DNA of 64,000 nucleotides from assembly GCF_003369925.1 (NCBI RefSeq), contig NZ_LARY01000001.1, positions 1-64,000 on the forward strand, written 5' to 3'. Position 1 is the stretch's first letter; every line of letters begins with the position of its first letter. This stretch comes from Listeria kieliensis. GTDB lineage: Bacteria; Bacillota; Bacilli; Lactobacillales; Listeriaceae. Below the pieces are notes generated by a model, which was not told where the DNA came from, searched no databases, and saw nothing but the letters and a program-made list of their open reading frames with translations. The position numbers and the translations under genes were made by a program. Positions 17,921 through 26,286 of this stretch are shown here, in pieces.

Positions 17921-19378
17921 TTATTTATCTTCTTCTTGGCTTTTCTTACGTAGTTCTTTGGCTTCTTTGCGCCACCAAAGAGCTTTTTTAGGATTGTTTA
18001 CCATTTTTTTGGCTTCTGCTTTTGTTTCTACGGCCGGAAGCGAGCCGCGAAGTGATTTTCCGGATGTTTGCTTGAACATGAGTGTAAAGACGATCATGCC
18101 AATCAGTCCAACAAGGACAAGATAAAAGGCTGGCATCAAATTGTTGTGAGTCTTATCAATCAAGAAAGAGGCGATCATCGGTGTCGTTCCGCCAAATATG
18201 GATACGGATACGTTGAATGAAACGGATAATGCCCGGTAACGCACATCTGTGAAAAATAAGGTTGGTAACATGGATGGTACGGTTCCTTCAAAGCAAGATA
18301 GACACAGTGCTAGAAGCAGGAGTCCTAGGAAAACGGTTAGGATGTTATCATCACGCAAAAGTAAGAAAGCCGGGATGGCAAATAGAATCAAGCCGACAAG
18401 GCCGATTTGTGTGATGATTTTGTTGCCGAACTTATCGCTTAAGTGTCCCATTAAAATGACAATTGGGATCATGAGTACCATGACGACCAAAATGAGCAAG
18501 AGCGATTTGGAGTTTTCATAGCCCAAAACGGAATTCAAATGGGATGGCATGTACGATAAGAGCATATAGTTTGTGATGTTGAAAAAAGCGACGATAACGA
18601 TGCACAAGAACAATTCTTTTTTGAAATAAAGGAAGATATCTTTGAAGGTTGGTTGTTCTTCTGTTTCGTTTTGGTCTTGTTCGGATTCTTGAATTTCTTG
18701 GAATGCTTGGGTTTCATCTAGGTTTGTTCGTAAGTAAAAGCCAATCAGCCCAAGTGGGGCAGCGACGAAGAAAGGAATTCGCCATCCCCAATCGACCATT
18801 CCCTGGTCGCCTAAGATAAAGGTTAGAAGTGTAACGAGTCCGCTGCCGGCAATGTAACCGGATAGGGTTCCGACTTCAAGTCCACTTCCTAGAATGCCAC
18901 GCTTTTTATCGGGCGCGGATTCTGCTATGTATGTCATTGCGCCTGAATATTCGCCGCCGGTTGAAAAACCTTGGACAAGACGCGCAGCGAGTAACAGGAA
19001 TGAGGCGGTTAAGCCAATAGACTGATAACTTGGGATAAGGCCAATACAAAGCGTTGAAAAAGCCATCATCAGGATCGTAATGGTCAATACGCGTTTCCTG
19101 CCTAAACGGTCTCCAAGTGCTCCGAAAACGAAGCCGCCGATTGGTCGCATAATAAAGGCGATCGCGAAGGTGGCGAAGGTGTAAACGAGCTGCAGGGTTC
19201 CTTCCATTTCTGGGAAGAAAACTTTCCCGATTGTGACGGCAAGGTAGGAATAAATTCCGAAATCGAACCATTCCATCGCGTTTCCAAGTCCCGTTGCGAA
19301 AACGGCTTTTCTTGCTTGGCTGGTGTCAATGATGGTCATATCATTGGGTAGTAATTTCCTTTTTTTAGTTGTGTTCAT
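17921..19378 (-). CDS. MFS transporter, ProP/metabolite:H+ symporter type
   Basis: 485-residue membrane protein with about 12 helices. The N-terminal GLGNAMEWFDFGIYSYLA and the loop GDRLGRKRVL, together with ARLVQGFSTGGEYSGAMTYIAESAP, are the signatures of the metabolite:proton symporter branch, which includes ProP (proline/betaine) and alpha-ketoglutarate permeases. An acidic glutamine-rich stretch (EIQESEQDQNETEEQP) fills the central cytoplasmic loop. The ATG has the RBS aagggagc. It is monocistronic. The substrate is probably a compatible solute or an organic acid; sequence alone does not decide. Confidence 0.85.
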   Translation of the reverse strand: MNTTKKRKLLPNDMTIIDTSQARKAVFATGLGNAMEWFDFGIYSYLAVTIGKVFFPEMEGTLQLVYTFATFAIAFIMRPIGGFVFGALGDRLGRKRVLTITILMMAFSTLCIGLIPSYQSIGLTASFLLLAARLVQGFSTGGEYSGAMTYIAESAPDKKRGILGSGLEVGTLSGYIAGSGLVTLLTFILGDQGMVDWGWRIPFFVAAPLGLIGFYLRTNLDETQAFQEIQESEQDQNETEEQPTFKDIFLYFKKELFLCIVIVAFFNITNYMLLSYMPSHLNSVLGYENSKSLLLILVVMVLMIPIVILMGHLSDKFGNKIITQIGLVGLILFAIPAFLLLRDDNILTVFLGLLLLALCLSCFEGTVPSMLPTLFFTDVRYRALSVSFNVSVSIFGGTTPMIASFLIDKTHNNLMPAFYLVLVGLIGMIVFTLMFKQTSGKSLRGSLPAVETKAEAKKMVNNPKKALWWRKEAKELRKKSQEEDK

Positions 19379-19489
19379 TCATATAGCTCCCTTTTATATA
19401 GTTGTTTGGCTTTATTTTACCACAGATGTGAATTTATAAACGTTTTTTTTAGAATTTTAGTCAGGAGAACGAGATTTCGAGCAAAACGA

Positions 19490-19519
19490 TTGGTTATCAT
19501 CTTGAAAGGGGCGTATACT
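19490..19519 (+). promoter_or_regulatory. promoter of SDR gene
   Basis: -35 TTGGTT (19490-19495), 18-bp spacer and -10 TATACT (19514-19519), about 45 bases before the start codon. Confidence 0.55.
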
Positions 19520-19563
19520 TAATTTGTAAGCGCAAATATTTTAAACTGAAGGAGAGAATGGTC

Positions 19564-20307
19564 ATGAGACTAAAAGACAAGGTAGCAATTATTACAGGTG
19601 GTGCAAGCGGAATCGGAAAGGCAACGGTTGAACGTTTTGTTCGTGAAGGGGCAAAAGTAGTGATTGCCGATTTCTCAGATAAAGGGGAAGAGCTTGCACA
19701 AGAATTGCGTGATACTGGTTATGAAGCGATTTTTGTAAAAACGGATGTAACGAGTGAAGAAGATATTAAACAAATGATTGAAAAAACGGTAGAATCTTTT
19801 GGTAAACTGGATATTATGTTCGCGAATGCAGGGATTGCAAGTGATGCGGATATTGATCAACTTCCATACGATCAATGGAAAAAAACGATTGATATTAATT
19901 TAAATGGTGTCTTTTTGTCGGATAAATATGCGATTGAACAAATGATGAAACAAGGTCATGGCGGTTCGGTTGTAAATGCGGGTTCGATTCACAGTCTTGC
20001 TGGGAAACGTGGCGTGACGGCTTATGCTTCTGCAAAGGGCGGCGTTAAATTGTTAACGCAAACGCTTGGCGCAACTTATGCGGAACATGGAATCCGGGTC
20101 AACGCGGTTGGACCAGGTTATATTGATACGCCGCTCATTGAAGCAGCTCAAGGAAAAGCGCGTGATGAATTGATTTCGCTTCACCCCATGGGTCGCTTAG
20201 GAAAACCAGAAGAAGTAGCAAATTGTGTGGTTTTCTTGGCAAGTGACGAAGCGTCGTTTGTTTCAGGAACGATTCTTGTAGTAGACGGTGCTTATACAGC
20301 TGTTTAA
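19564..20307 (+). CDS. SDR family NAD(P)-dependent oxidoreductase
   Basis: Classical short-chain dehydrogenase of 247 residues. The Rossmann glycine motif TGGASGIG lies at the N-terminus, followed by NAG (FANAGIA), the catalytic serine in NAGSIHS and the catalytic pair in YASAK. The C-terminus VSGTILVVDGAYTAV is typical of sugar/acyl dehydrogenases and FabG-like enzymes. ATG 19564 sits well after aaggaga; ATG 19558 in the same frame is too close. The substrate is unknown. It stands alone between a promoter and a terminator. Confidence 0.88.
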   Translation: MRLKDKVAIITGGASGIGKATVERFVREGAKVVIADFSDKGEELAQELRDTGYEAIFVKTDVTSEEDIKQMIEKTVESFGKLDIMFANAGIASDADIDQLPYDQWKKTIDINLNGVFLSDKYAIEQMMKQGHGGSVVNAGSIHSLAGKRGVTAYASAKGGVKLLTQTLGATYAEHGIRVNAVGPGYIDTPLIEAAQGKARDELISLHPMGRLGKPEEVANCVVFLASDEASFVSGTILVVDGAYTAV

Positions 20308-20320
20308 TGTGAGTATATAA

Positions 20321-20367
20321 ATAAGGCTTGTGTGTCTTCTGAGTAGACGCACAAGCCTTATTTTTTT
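20321..20367. terminator. terminator between SDR and small membrane-protein gene
   Basis: Stem aaggcttgtg/cacaagcctt (20323-20332 and 20350-20359) with a T-run, containing further pairing inside. The convergent 46-codon gene on the minus strand ends within it, so it probably serves both directions. Confidence 0.85.
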
Positions 20368-20498
20368 AGTTGCTCAATTATAAAATAAAAGGTGGACTCT
20401 GCTTGTCTGAAATCTCCGCTTGAAAGAAATTGGGCGGAGATCCAGATAAACAAGAGCATAAAAAGTGTTAGCGTAACCCCGTGAATGACTTTTTTCAT
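20358..20498 (-). CDS. 46-residue single-pass membrane peptide of the sigV-like operon
   Basis: Short gene starting at ATG 20498 with the RBS cgaggtgaaa. The peptide begins MKKVIHGVTLTLFMLLFIW and continues ISAQFLSSGDFRQAE, giving one clear transmembrane helix (about residues 8-25) and a short polar tail ending QLKK. It begins 31 bases after the deacetylase stop codon on the same strand and ends in the terminator, so it is the last gene of the sigma factor operon. I do not recognise its family. Its position resembles that of the small YrhK protein at the end of Bacillus subtilis sigV-rsiV-oatA, but no sequence relationship is claimed. It is easily missed by automatic annotation. Confidence 0.65.
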   Translation of the reverse strand: MKKVIHGVTLTLFMLLFIWISAQFLSSGDFRQAESTFYFIIEQLKK

Positions 20499-20529
20499 TC
20501 GTTTCACCTCGTGTAAATGCATTTTTGTT

Positions 20530-21378
20530 CTAGTGCTCTCTGAAATTTAGTTTAAATGGCGTGTTTTCTTTGTAAGCTTGGAAGCTGTAGCCGTTTTTTT
20601 TCAAGGCATGGATAATGGCTGGGAGAGCTTCTAGGGTGTTTTTTCGTTCGTGCATTAAAATGACAAGGGGTTCTTTTTGTTTGGCTAAGGCGTTCGCTTG
20701 ATGCAAGACGGTTTCAACGACGCGAGCAGAATTCGTTTTGTAGCGCCAATCGTTGCTGTCGATATTCCAGTCAAGGAGTGTGAAGCCTTTGTCTTTTGTT
20801 TCTTGATGGAGCGCACTGCTTAAGTAGGTGCTACCATAAGGGGCGCGGATTAGGTTGCTTGTTATGCCCAACTTTTCGCGTCCGAGTGCTCGAGCTTGTT
20901 CCATTTCGGCGAGGAAGGTTGGGCTGTTTTTGCGGTAAAGTAAACTTGCATCGTGTGTCATGCTGTGCCAGCCGATGTTGGATCCGGATGCGAGTATCGC
21001 TTTTGCGGTTTCGGGTTGGATGCGATTTAAGTTTTCGCCGATGAAAAAGAAAGTTGCAGGGACTTTTTCTTGTTGTAGCAAGTTAGTAAATCGGCTTAAA
21101 AATGGAGAAGGACCATCGTCAAAGGTTAAGAAAACGGTTTTTTCTGTCACGGGTTTCGGTTTTTCGGATGCTTTTTTGGGCGGCTTTTTAGCGCTTGCCT
21201 TTTGTACGGGAGCCTTCTTAGTGACGATTTTTTCTGATTTAGTTGCTTGCTTGGTGGCGCTTTTGGTGTTTGAATTTCCAAAGAGTAACAAGCAAGCGGA
21301 GCTTATTCCCAGCAAAATCAGGAAAGCGAGAATTGCGGGTTTCCACCGTAGTTTTTTATATCTTCTTTTTTTGCGCAT
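20530..21378 (-). CDS. membrane-anchored polysaccharide deacetylase (PgdA/PdaV type)
   Basis: 282-residue protein with a basic N-terminus, one membrane anchor (about residues 14-30), a lysine/alanine-rich linker and a NodB-type deacetylase domain. Motifs are visible: TFDDGPS (catalytic Asp and metal Asp), HSMTHDAS (metal His pair), RAPYGSTY and the late LMHERKN. It should deacetylate cell-wall polysaccharide, most likely N-acetylglucosamine of peptidoglycan, outside the membrane, which blocks lysozyme. Its place after a sigma and anti-sigma pair matches sigV loci in which the effector is a deacetylase, as in Clostridioides difficile. RBS ggagg before ATG 21378. Confidence 0.88.
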   Translation of the reverse strand: MRKKRRYKKLRWKPAILAFLILLGISSACLLLFGNSNTKSATKQATKSEKIVTKKAPVQKASAKKPPKKASEKPKPVTEKTVFLTFDDGPSPFLSRFTNLLQQEKVPATFFFIGENLNRIQPETAKAILASGSNIGWHSMTHDASLLYRKNSPTFLAEMEQARALGREKLGITSNLIRAPYGSTYLSSALHQETKDKGFTLLDWNIDSNDWRYKTNSARVVETVLHQANALAKQKEPLVILMHERKNTLEALPAIIHALKKNGYSFQAYKENTPFKLNFREH

Positions 21379-21390
21379 TTTGGTCCTCCC

Positions 21391-22254
21391 TTATTTGAGA
21401 TAGGTTGGTTTTTTTAAGTCGTTTTGAATGAGTGATGTCGGGATCACAAACGAAACGGTTCCCATGTAACCAGGTGCCACTTCATAATCGTTGAAAGAAA
21501 AGACGAGCTCGTTTTTGGCGTTGATGTAGAATCTTTTGGCTAGGTGTTTTTTGCTCAGTGCGGCTTTTAGTTCGCTTTCGTCCCAGTAAATTTTATTTGG
21601 GTCGGCTTCAGTTTGTTTTTTCATTTGTTCCTGAATATTTGCTTGGATGAGTTTGGCGTAGCGGTCATTTTTGAAAAGATCCGCAAGCTCGACGCGTTGC
21701 ATTTTTTGCTTGTCCATCACGAGATATGTGTGCTCGGTGTAGCTACTCGCGCGGGTTTCTTGAACGGTAAACTGAAGGACGAGTAGCTTCTTGGTGTTCG
21801 TTATTTCTTGATAATCGCTAGAAACGTAGAAATGCTCACCGTGATTTTGACTGGAACGCTGGTATTCTTTGTAAAGGGCTTCGCCCGTTTTATCATAAGC
21901 ATCGTTCAGTTTCTTCTCGAGTTCGGGGTTTTGAATGCCGCTTAATTTGGGCGTTTTGATATTGGCTTCGGTTGTTTTGGTTTTTTCTTGATAGTTTTTG
22001 CCAGTGATGACGGTGATGATGTTTTTTAAAATTGGAACGTCGCTCATCGCGCGGGCAAGTGATTCGTTTGTTGTCACAACGACAAGGAAAATTGCTAATA
22101 AAACGGGAATGGTCGCAGCAATACTCCATCTAATGGGATGGCGTTTCTTTTTGGGTTTTGTTGCGCTCAAGTTTTGAATCATTTGATCAAGCTCTTTATC
22201 TGGGATAGGAACTTGTTGATAAGCTTGTTTGAGTTGTTTCAAGTCTTTATTCAT
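21391..22254 (-). CDS. rsiV: RsiV-like anti-sigma factor
   Basis: About 287 residues: a cytosolic N-terminal segment that should hold the sigma factor, one transmembrane helix near residues 45-60 (WSIAATIPVLLAIFLVVV) and an extracellular part ending in a DUF3298-like domain (NELVFSFNDYEVAPGYMGTVSFVIP). In Bacillus, RsiV binds lysozyme directly and is then cleaved, releasing SigV; this protein has the same layout. The frame overlaps the sigma factor gene and could start at ATG 22266 or 22254; I prefer 22254 because the first ATG touches its RBS. Translational coupling is likely. Confidence 0.82.
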   Translation of the reverse strand: MNKDLKQLKQAYQQVPIPDKELDQMIQNLSATKPKKKRHPIRWSIAATIPVLLAIFLVVVTTNESLARAMSDVPILKNIITVITGKNYQEKTKTTEANIKTPKLSGIQNPELEKKLNDAYDKTGEALYKEYQRSSQNHGEHFYVSSDYQEITNTKKLLVLQFTVQETRASSYTEHTYLVMDKQKMQRVELADLFKNDRYAKLIQANIQEQMKKQTEADPNKIYWDESELKAALSKKHLAKRFYINAKNELVFSFNDYEVAPGYMGTVSFVIPTSLIQNDLKKPTYLK

Positions 22255-22750
22255 GAGTATTTTCATCCTCCTCGTCTAAATCAAGACGCAATAGCTGGAG
22301 TGCTTTATAAAGTCGCGTTTTGGTCGTACTGAGATTTTTATTAATAATATAAGAAATTTCTTGGATCGAAAGGTCTTCAAAATAACGTAAAATGATGACG
22401 GTTTTGTATTTCACGGGCAGCCGTTCGAGTGCATGTTTCAAATCGAGATTTTCATAGTGATCACTTGCGCCAGGCTGCAGGCTAGCCAAAACTTCGTGAT
22501 CCATTAATGTGATTTTTTTATTTTTTCTCAAGAAATCAAGCGCAGTTCGCACAACGATTTTGTAAAACCAGCTTTTCATGTTTTCTTTTTTTTGAATGGT
22601 TGGGAGTTTTAACAAGGCTTTTTGGATAGATTCTTGAATGATATCAAGCGCGTCCGCTTGTGATTTGGTGTAGCTATAGGCCATACGATAAAAATCATCT
22701 TTATATTCGGTTACACACTCCAAAAAGCGCTCCTGTAAATTTTTATTCAT
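22247..22750 (-). CDS. sigV: ECF-type RNA polymerase sigma factor, SigV-like
   Basis: 167 residues containing sigma region 2 (DDFYRMAYSYTKSQADALDIIQES and on to WFYKIVVRTALDFLR) and region 4 (LERLPVKYKTVIILRYFEDLSIQEISYII), the two-domain structure of extracytoplasmic function factors. ATG 22750 follows aggaggcttctaccggt. It heads a four-gene operon with an RsiV-like anti-sigma factor and a cell-wall deacetylase, which points to lysozyme or envelope stress. The family assignment to SigV rests mainly on this context. A candidate autoregulatory promoter lies upstream. Confidence 0.85.
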   Translation of the reverse strand: MNKNLQERFLECVTEYKDDFYRMAYSYTKSQADALDIIQESIQKALLKLPTIQKKENMKSWFYKIVVRTALDFLRKNKKITLMDHEVLASLQPGASDHYENLDLKHALERLPVKYKTVIILRYFEDLSIQEISYIINKNLSTTKTRLYKALQLLRLDLDEEDENTHE

Positions 22751-22787
22751 ACCGGTAGAAGCCTCCTAAAAATATCTCCACTTATTA

Positions 22788-22813
22788 GACGTAGCAGAAA
22801 AGGAAAAAGTTTG
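22788..22813 (-). promoter_or_regulatory. candidate ECF autoregulatory promoter
   Basis: On the minus strand CAAAC (22813-22809), 17 bases and CGTC (22791-22788), about 38 bases before the sigma gene. ECF promoters of the SigV/SigW kind read TGAAAC, 16-17 bases, CGTC/CGTA, so the -35 matches in part only. Confidence 0.5.
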
Positions 22814-22956
22814 TTTTTCTAAAAACTTTTTTATTGATATGTTTATTTGTTGCACATAAAATCCCAAGTTAAACCTGATGAAAATTGGAACTTTACAAGC
22901 GAAACGGAAAGGGCTAAAATGAAAACACGAACGATTGTTCTTGGAGGAGTTGCCTT

Positions 22957-24054
22957 ATGAGTAAGGTTTTGTTAAAGCAGAAGTTGAGCATACTTCCAGA
23001 GTCGCCAGGGTGCTACATCTACAAAGATGCAGCGGGCGAGATTTTATATATTGGAAAATCCAAAAATTTAAAAAAACGAGTGAAATCTTATTTTACGAAG
23101 ACGCAAACTGGAAAAACAGCGCGTCTAGTTCATTATATCGAGGATTTAGAGTTGATTCTGACGGATTCAGAAAAAGAAGCGCTCTTGCTTGAGATGTCGC
23201 TCATCATGAAGTATCAACCTCCTTATAATATCCTTTTAAAAGACGAAGTGCACTACTCTTATATCAAAATTACGAACGAAGAAAACCCGCGACTTGAGGT
23301 GACGCGCGAAATCAAAAAAGATGGTGCGGCGTATTTTGGCCCGTACGTTAGTAAATATTCGGCGGAAAAAACGAAGGAGTTGCTTCAAAAAATTTATCCG
23401 CTTTGTCACTGTAGTGGTAAAAAAGGGCGCCCTTGTTTCTACTATCATTTGGGGATGTGTATTGGTCCGTGTGCGAGGGAAGTTTCGCCGGAAGAATATC
23501 AAGCACAAATTGAACGGATTAAGCGGTTTTTCCATGCGGGGCATCTTGCCATTCGGCGCGAGCTTGAAGAGCGGCGTGATTTAGCGACTAGTGAATGGCA
23601 ATTTGAGCGAGCGCAGGAAGTCCAAGAATGGATTGCGGCGCTTGACCAGGTGATGGAAAAACAAAAAGTTGTGATTAAAGATCGAGACGACCGAGATGTC
23701 ATTGATTTTGTCTATGACGACGGTTCACTTTCGATTCAAATCTTTTTTGTGCGAAATGGTGCCATCGTTGGTCGCTTTGCTCAAATTTTGGAGCAAGTGG
23801 AAGAAATAAATGATGGGACGGTTGAAGCATATATTCAGTCGTTTTATGAGCATCCCAATCATTTGCTGCCGAAAGAGTTGCTCGTTGGCGCGAGAGTTGA
23901 TGCGAGAAAGTTGGCAGATGAATTAGGTGTGAAAGTGAAAACGCCGAAACGTGGCGAGAAACGAGCAGTACTTCAATTGGTTGAGGAAAATGCTCGCAGT
24001 GCACTCCTAGCTCATTTTAAAATGCTTGATTACGGGCTTGAAGTGGGGAAGTAG
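22957..24054 (+). CDS. UvrC-like GIY-YIG nuclease lacking the C-terminal endonuclease domain
   Basis: 365 residues against about 600 for UvrC. It has the GIY-YIG nuclease domain (PGCYIYKDAAGEILYIGKSK near residues 17-36, with the later glutamate in LLLEMSLIMKYQPPYN), the cysteine cluster comparable to the UvrC Fe-S region (CHCSGKKGRPCFYYHLGMC), a UVR-like helical pair (WQFERAQEVQEWIAAL) and the segment up to KTPKRGEKRAVLQLVEENAR. It then ends cleanly, just before the RNase H-like domain and HhH motifs should begin. It could make only the GIY-YIG cut, as E. coli Cho does. ATG with ggaggag RBS and a strong terminator argue for a maintained gene. Confidence 0.82.
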   Translation: MSKVLLKQKLSILPESPGCYIYKDAAGEILYIGKSKNLKKRVKSYFTKTQTGKTARLVHYIEDLELILTDSEKEALLLEMSLIMKYQPPYNILLKDEVHYSYIKITNEENPRLEVTREIKKDGAAYFGPYVSKYSAEKTKELLQKIYPLCHCSGKKGRPCFYYHLGMCIGPCAREVSPEEYQAQIERIKRFFHAGHLAIRRELEERRDLATSEWQFERAQEVQEWIAALDQVMEKQKVVIKDRDDRDVIDFVYDDGSLSIQIFFVRNGAIVGRFAQILEQVEEINDGTVEAYIQSFYEHPNHLLPKELLVGARVDARKLADELGVKVKTPKRGEKRAVLQLVEENARSALLAHFKMLDYGLEVGK

Positions 24055-24136
24055 GAGAGCGGATTAGTTGAAAGGGAATTGTAATGGCTTGTGATGCGCT
24101 ACAATCTGCAAGTGAAGAGCCATTTGGTGAAGCAAG

Positions 24137-24180
24137 AAAGACAGCGAATTCATGAACTAGAAGAATTCGCTGTCTTTTTA
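24137..24180 (+). terminator. terminator after the uvrC-like gene
   Basis: Perfect 15-bp inverted repeat aaagacagcgaattc/gaattcgctgtcttt followed by T residues. Confidence 0.88.
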
Positions 24181-24220
24181 TTATGCCGTATTTTTAATGA
24201 TAATCAATGGCTGGAGAAGG

Positions 24221-24622
24221 TTATTGTACGGCTATTAAGATGGAAACGTCACCATTTGGCTTATACTTTTCAAAATCAAAATCATAGACTCGATTGATTA
24301 GCTGGGCTTCTTCATCAGACCATATTTGTTTCCAAGTATTGATGATGCCTAAATTATCAGAACCATCCACCGCATATTCTTTCCAGTGGTATTTGGATGT
24401 GTCAAATGCAGCATCGGTGTCTGTTTCCTTACAAATAGAAACAGAATAATCTCCTTTATAGTTACTTTCATAATGATGATAAACTGCGGCCACTGTTTTC
24501 CCTTGCCCAAAAGTTTGCTTTACAAACGACTCATTTTCTTTCCACAAAGTGATTAATTTTGCTTGAATATCGGGATCGTTAAAATTATTTGTTCTAGTTG
24601 TGTTAGAAATTAAAAATTTCAT
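24221..24622 (-). CDS. GyrI/YobU-like effector-binding protein
   Basis: 133 residues with the fold-typical pattern of GyrI-like small-molecule binding domains: GKTVAAVYHHYESNYKGDYSV, then KEYAVDGSDNLGIINTWKQI and a C-terminus DFEKYKPNGDVSILIAV. It has no DNA-binding domain. It is divergent from a WYL-type regulator, as in the B. subtilis yobU-yobV pair, so it probably binds a ligand connected with that regulator. The ATG has an agaaggaggtttt RBS. The ligand is unknown. Confidence 0.75.
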   Translation of the reverse strand: MKFLISNTTRTNNFNDPDIQAKLITLWKENESFVKQTFGQGKTVAAVYHHYESNYKGDYSVSICKETDTDAAFDTSKYHWKEYAVDGSDNLGIINTWKQIWSDEEAQLINRVYDFDFEKYKPNGDVSILIAVQ

Positions 24623-24662
24623 TTTAAAACCTCCTTCTAAGATACTTTAATGGTACTATATA

Positions 24663-24687
24663 AATGGTGACATCATCTGTCATTATT
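24663..24687. promoter_or_regulatory. candidate operator of the WYL regulator
   Basis: Inverted repeat TGACA-tcatc-TGTCA (24668-24672 and 24678-24682), extending with mismatches to 10-base arms. It is centred in the 90-bp divergent gap. Confidence 0.6.
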
Positions 24688-24712
24688 TATAAAAAATTTA
24701 AGGAGAAAAAAT

Positions 24713-25615
24713 TTGAATAATGGTCGTCTATTTGGAATCATTTATCACTTGCTGAATACTAAACGAACTACTTCTAGTGAGCTAGCTGAGTTATTTGAAG
24801 TCTCAAAAAGAACTATCTATAGGGACCTTAATGCGCTTAGTTCGCTTGGAATTCCTGTTTATACTGAATCTGGTAGAAATGGTGGAGTCTATTTATTGGA
24901 TCAATTTGTATTAAATAATATATTGCTTTCAAAAAAAGAACAGGAAAATCTGTTATTAGCCTTGAAAGGAATCGAGAGTATTACACCGAAAATAAGCCAA
25001 GAAGCGTACTCAAAATTGCAATCCTTGTTTAAGCTTCCTTTCGATAACTGGCTTGAAGTCGACTTTTCACCATGGTACCGAGAAGGAAAGGATACGCCGT
25101 TTGAACTTCTTAAGTCGGGAATTTTAGATAAGAAACAAATTGAGTTTGAGTATATCGGCTCTACGAATCAATGTGAGAAGAGAATTTGTAACCCGTTAAA
25201 ATTAGTGTTTAAATCGCAAACGTGGTATTTGCAAGCATTTTGTACAAATAGAGAAGATTTTAGGATTTTTAAGATTAATCGGATGAAATCTATCAGAATC
25301 CGTGATGAATCTTTTGAGCCAATTCCTATTCCTAAAATAGCTGCCCCTAAGATGGATAGTAAGCATATCTCTTTATCGCTTGCTTTTTCTAAGGAGATTT
25401 TATATCGAGTCTTTGATGAATTTGATCATGCAGATATAACTGTTCAACCGGATGGAACCGCTATTGTATCGATTGCTATGCCCGACCAGAACTGGCTAGT
25501 CCATTACTTATTGTCCTACGGGAAGCATATGAGAATATTAAGTCCCGATTATCTTAAACTACGATTAAAACATGAAATGGATGAGATACTTTCCAACTAT
25601 TCGATTCGCGATTAA
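24713..25615 (+). CDS. HTH/WYL-domain transcriptional regulator (YobV/YafY type)
   Basis: 300 residues: an N-terminal winged helix (TSSELAELFEVSKRTIYRDLNALSSLGIPVY), a central WYL domain with KLVFKSQTWYLQAFCTNREDFRIFKINRM and a C-terminal WCX-like part. WYL regulators sense ligands, often nucleic acid or nucleotide species, through the WYL domain. The start is TTG 24713 with aggag seven bases upstream. It is divergent from an effector-binding protein, sharing a short operator region. Codon use is more AT-rich than in the hut genes. Confidence 0.88.
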   Translation: MNNGRLFGIIYHLLNTKRTTSSELAELFEVSKRTIYRDLNALSSLGIPVYTESGRNGGVYLLDQFVLNNILLSKKEQENLLLALKGIESITPKISQEAYSKLQSLFKLPFDNWLEVDFSPWYREGKDTPFELLKSGILDKKQIEFEYIGSTNQCEKRICNPLKLVFKSQTWYLQAFCTNREDFRIFKINRMKSIRIRDESFEPIPIPKIAAPKMDSKHISLSLAFSKEILYRVFDEFDHADITVQPDGTAIVSIAMPDQNWLVHYLLSYGKHMRILSPDYLKLRLKHEMDEILSNYSIRD

Positions 25616-26045
25616 TTTGGGGTACTATCCGATATAAAGATCTATAAAAGCAAAAGATTGGGCGGATAATTCAGTTGAAAAGTTTTCTTTTCTTAAATGT
25701 GAGATACAATAAAGCCTTTATCGCTTAACATGCCTTTTGAAGTGGTGTTAAAGATAGGTTTGTATAAGTTATTCCTTGTGGGAAGTAGTACATGTGCCAA
25801 AATGTTAATATTAGTCTTCCCTAACTTGGGAATTAAAGCGGCCCAGTTATGCAGGTTCTGCCAGGTAAGTAAGTGGCTACTTTTTATCAAGAATGCAAAA
25901 ACAACTAAAATGGGAAGTCCCATTTTAGTTGTTTTTAATCGAGTGAGAGTTACATCTTAGACTCTTTAATTTGTTTAGGTGCTTACTTTTTGAATTCTTG
26001 AAATTTGAAGTTTTGTCCAAATGAGTGTTTAGTTGTTGTATACGA
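25616..26045. other. gene-poor AT-rich stretch
   Basis: No supportable gene. Short overlapping open frames occur on both strands around 25690-25960 but have no recognisable motif, and part of them lies in the hairpin at 25897-25936. This looks like decayed or intergenic DNA adjoining the gene remnants at 26046-26448. Confidence 0.5.
25897..25936. terminator. strong bidirectional hairpin terminator
   Basis: Perfect 18-bp arms, aaaacaactaaaatggga and tcccattttagttgtttt, flanked by A- and T-runs. No intact gene on either side clearly owns it; it probably once ended a lost gene. Confidence 0.8.
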
Positions 26046-26286
26046 TCAGAATTTATAAATTAAAGGCTGCCATTTATCAACATCAATATGGACGTCGTCA
26101 TGTGAAATTTGCTCATTTACAAGAATATTTTGGATCTCCGATTCAACCACTACAAAGTTATCTCTATCGGTGATTTGAGTTACTTTCATTTCAAGTTGTA
26201 TAGGGCATTCTTTAATTCGCACTGTCTGTACAGTTTGTCCTGATAGTTTTGTGAAGTTTCCTTTTTGAAATTTATCTTGGCAAAAT
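26046..26286 (-). pseudogene. flavin reductase-like protein, C-terminal remnant
   Basis: The minus strand has an open reading stretch without start codon, containing GNFTKLSGQTVQTVRIKECP, then QLEMKVTQITDRDNFVVVE and VDKWQPLIYKF before a stop at 26046. The pattern is that of the C-terminal part of flavin reductase (DIM6/NTAB) proteins, where ECPIQLE precedes the last strands. The N-terminal two thirds are absent; the frame runs into another gene remnant of opposite orientation at about 26287. Not expected to be functional. Confidence 0.65.

Noticed and set aside
19490-19519. Possible sigma-B promoter before the SDR gene
   Set aside because: The GTTT and GGGWAW elements do not fit well; a sigma-A reading is at least as good.
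25693-25960. Overlapping open frames on both strands
   Set aside because: They have no recognisable motif, share DNA with a perfect terminator hairpin and have no convincing RBS.
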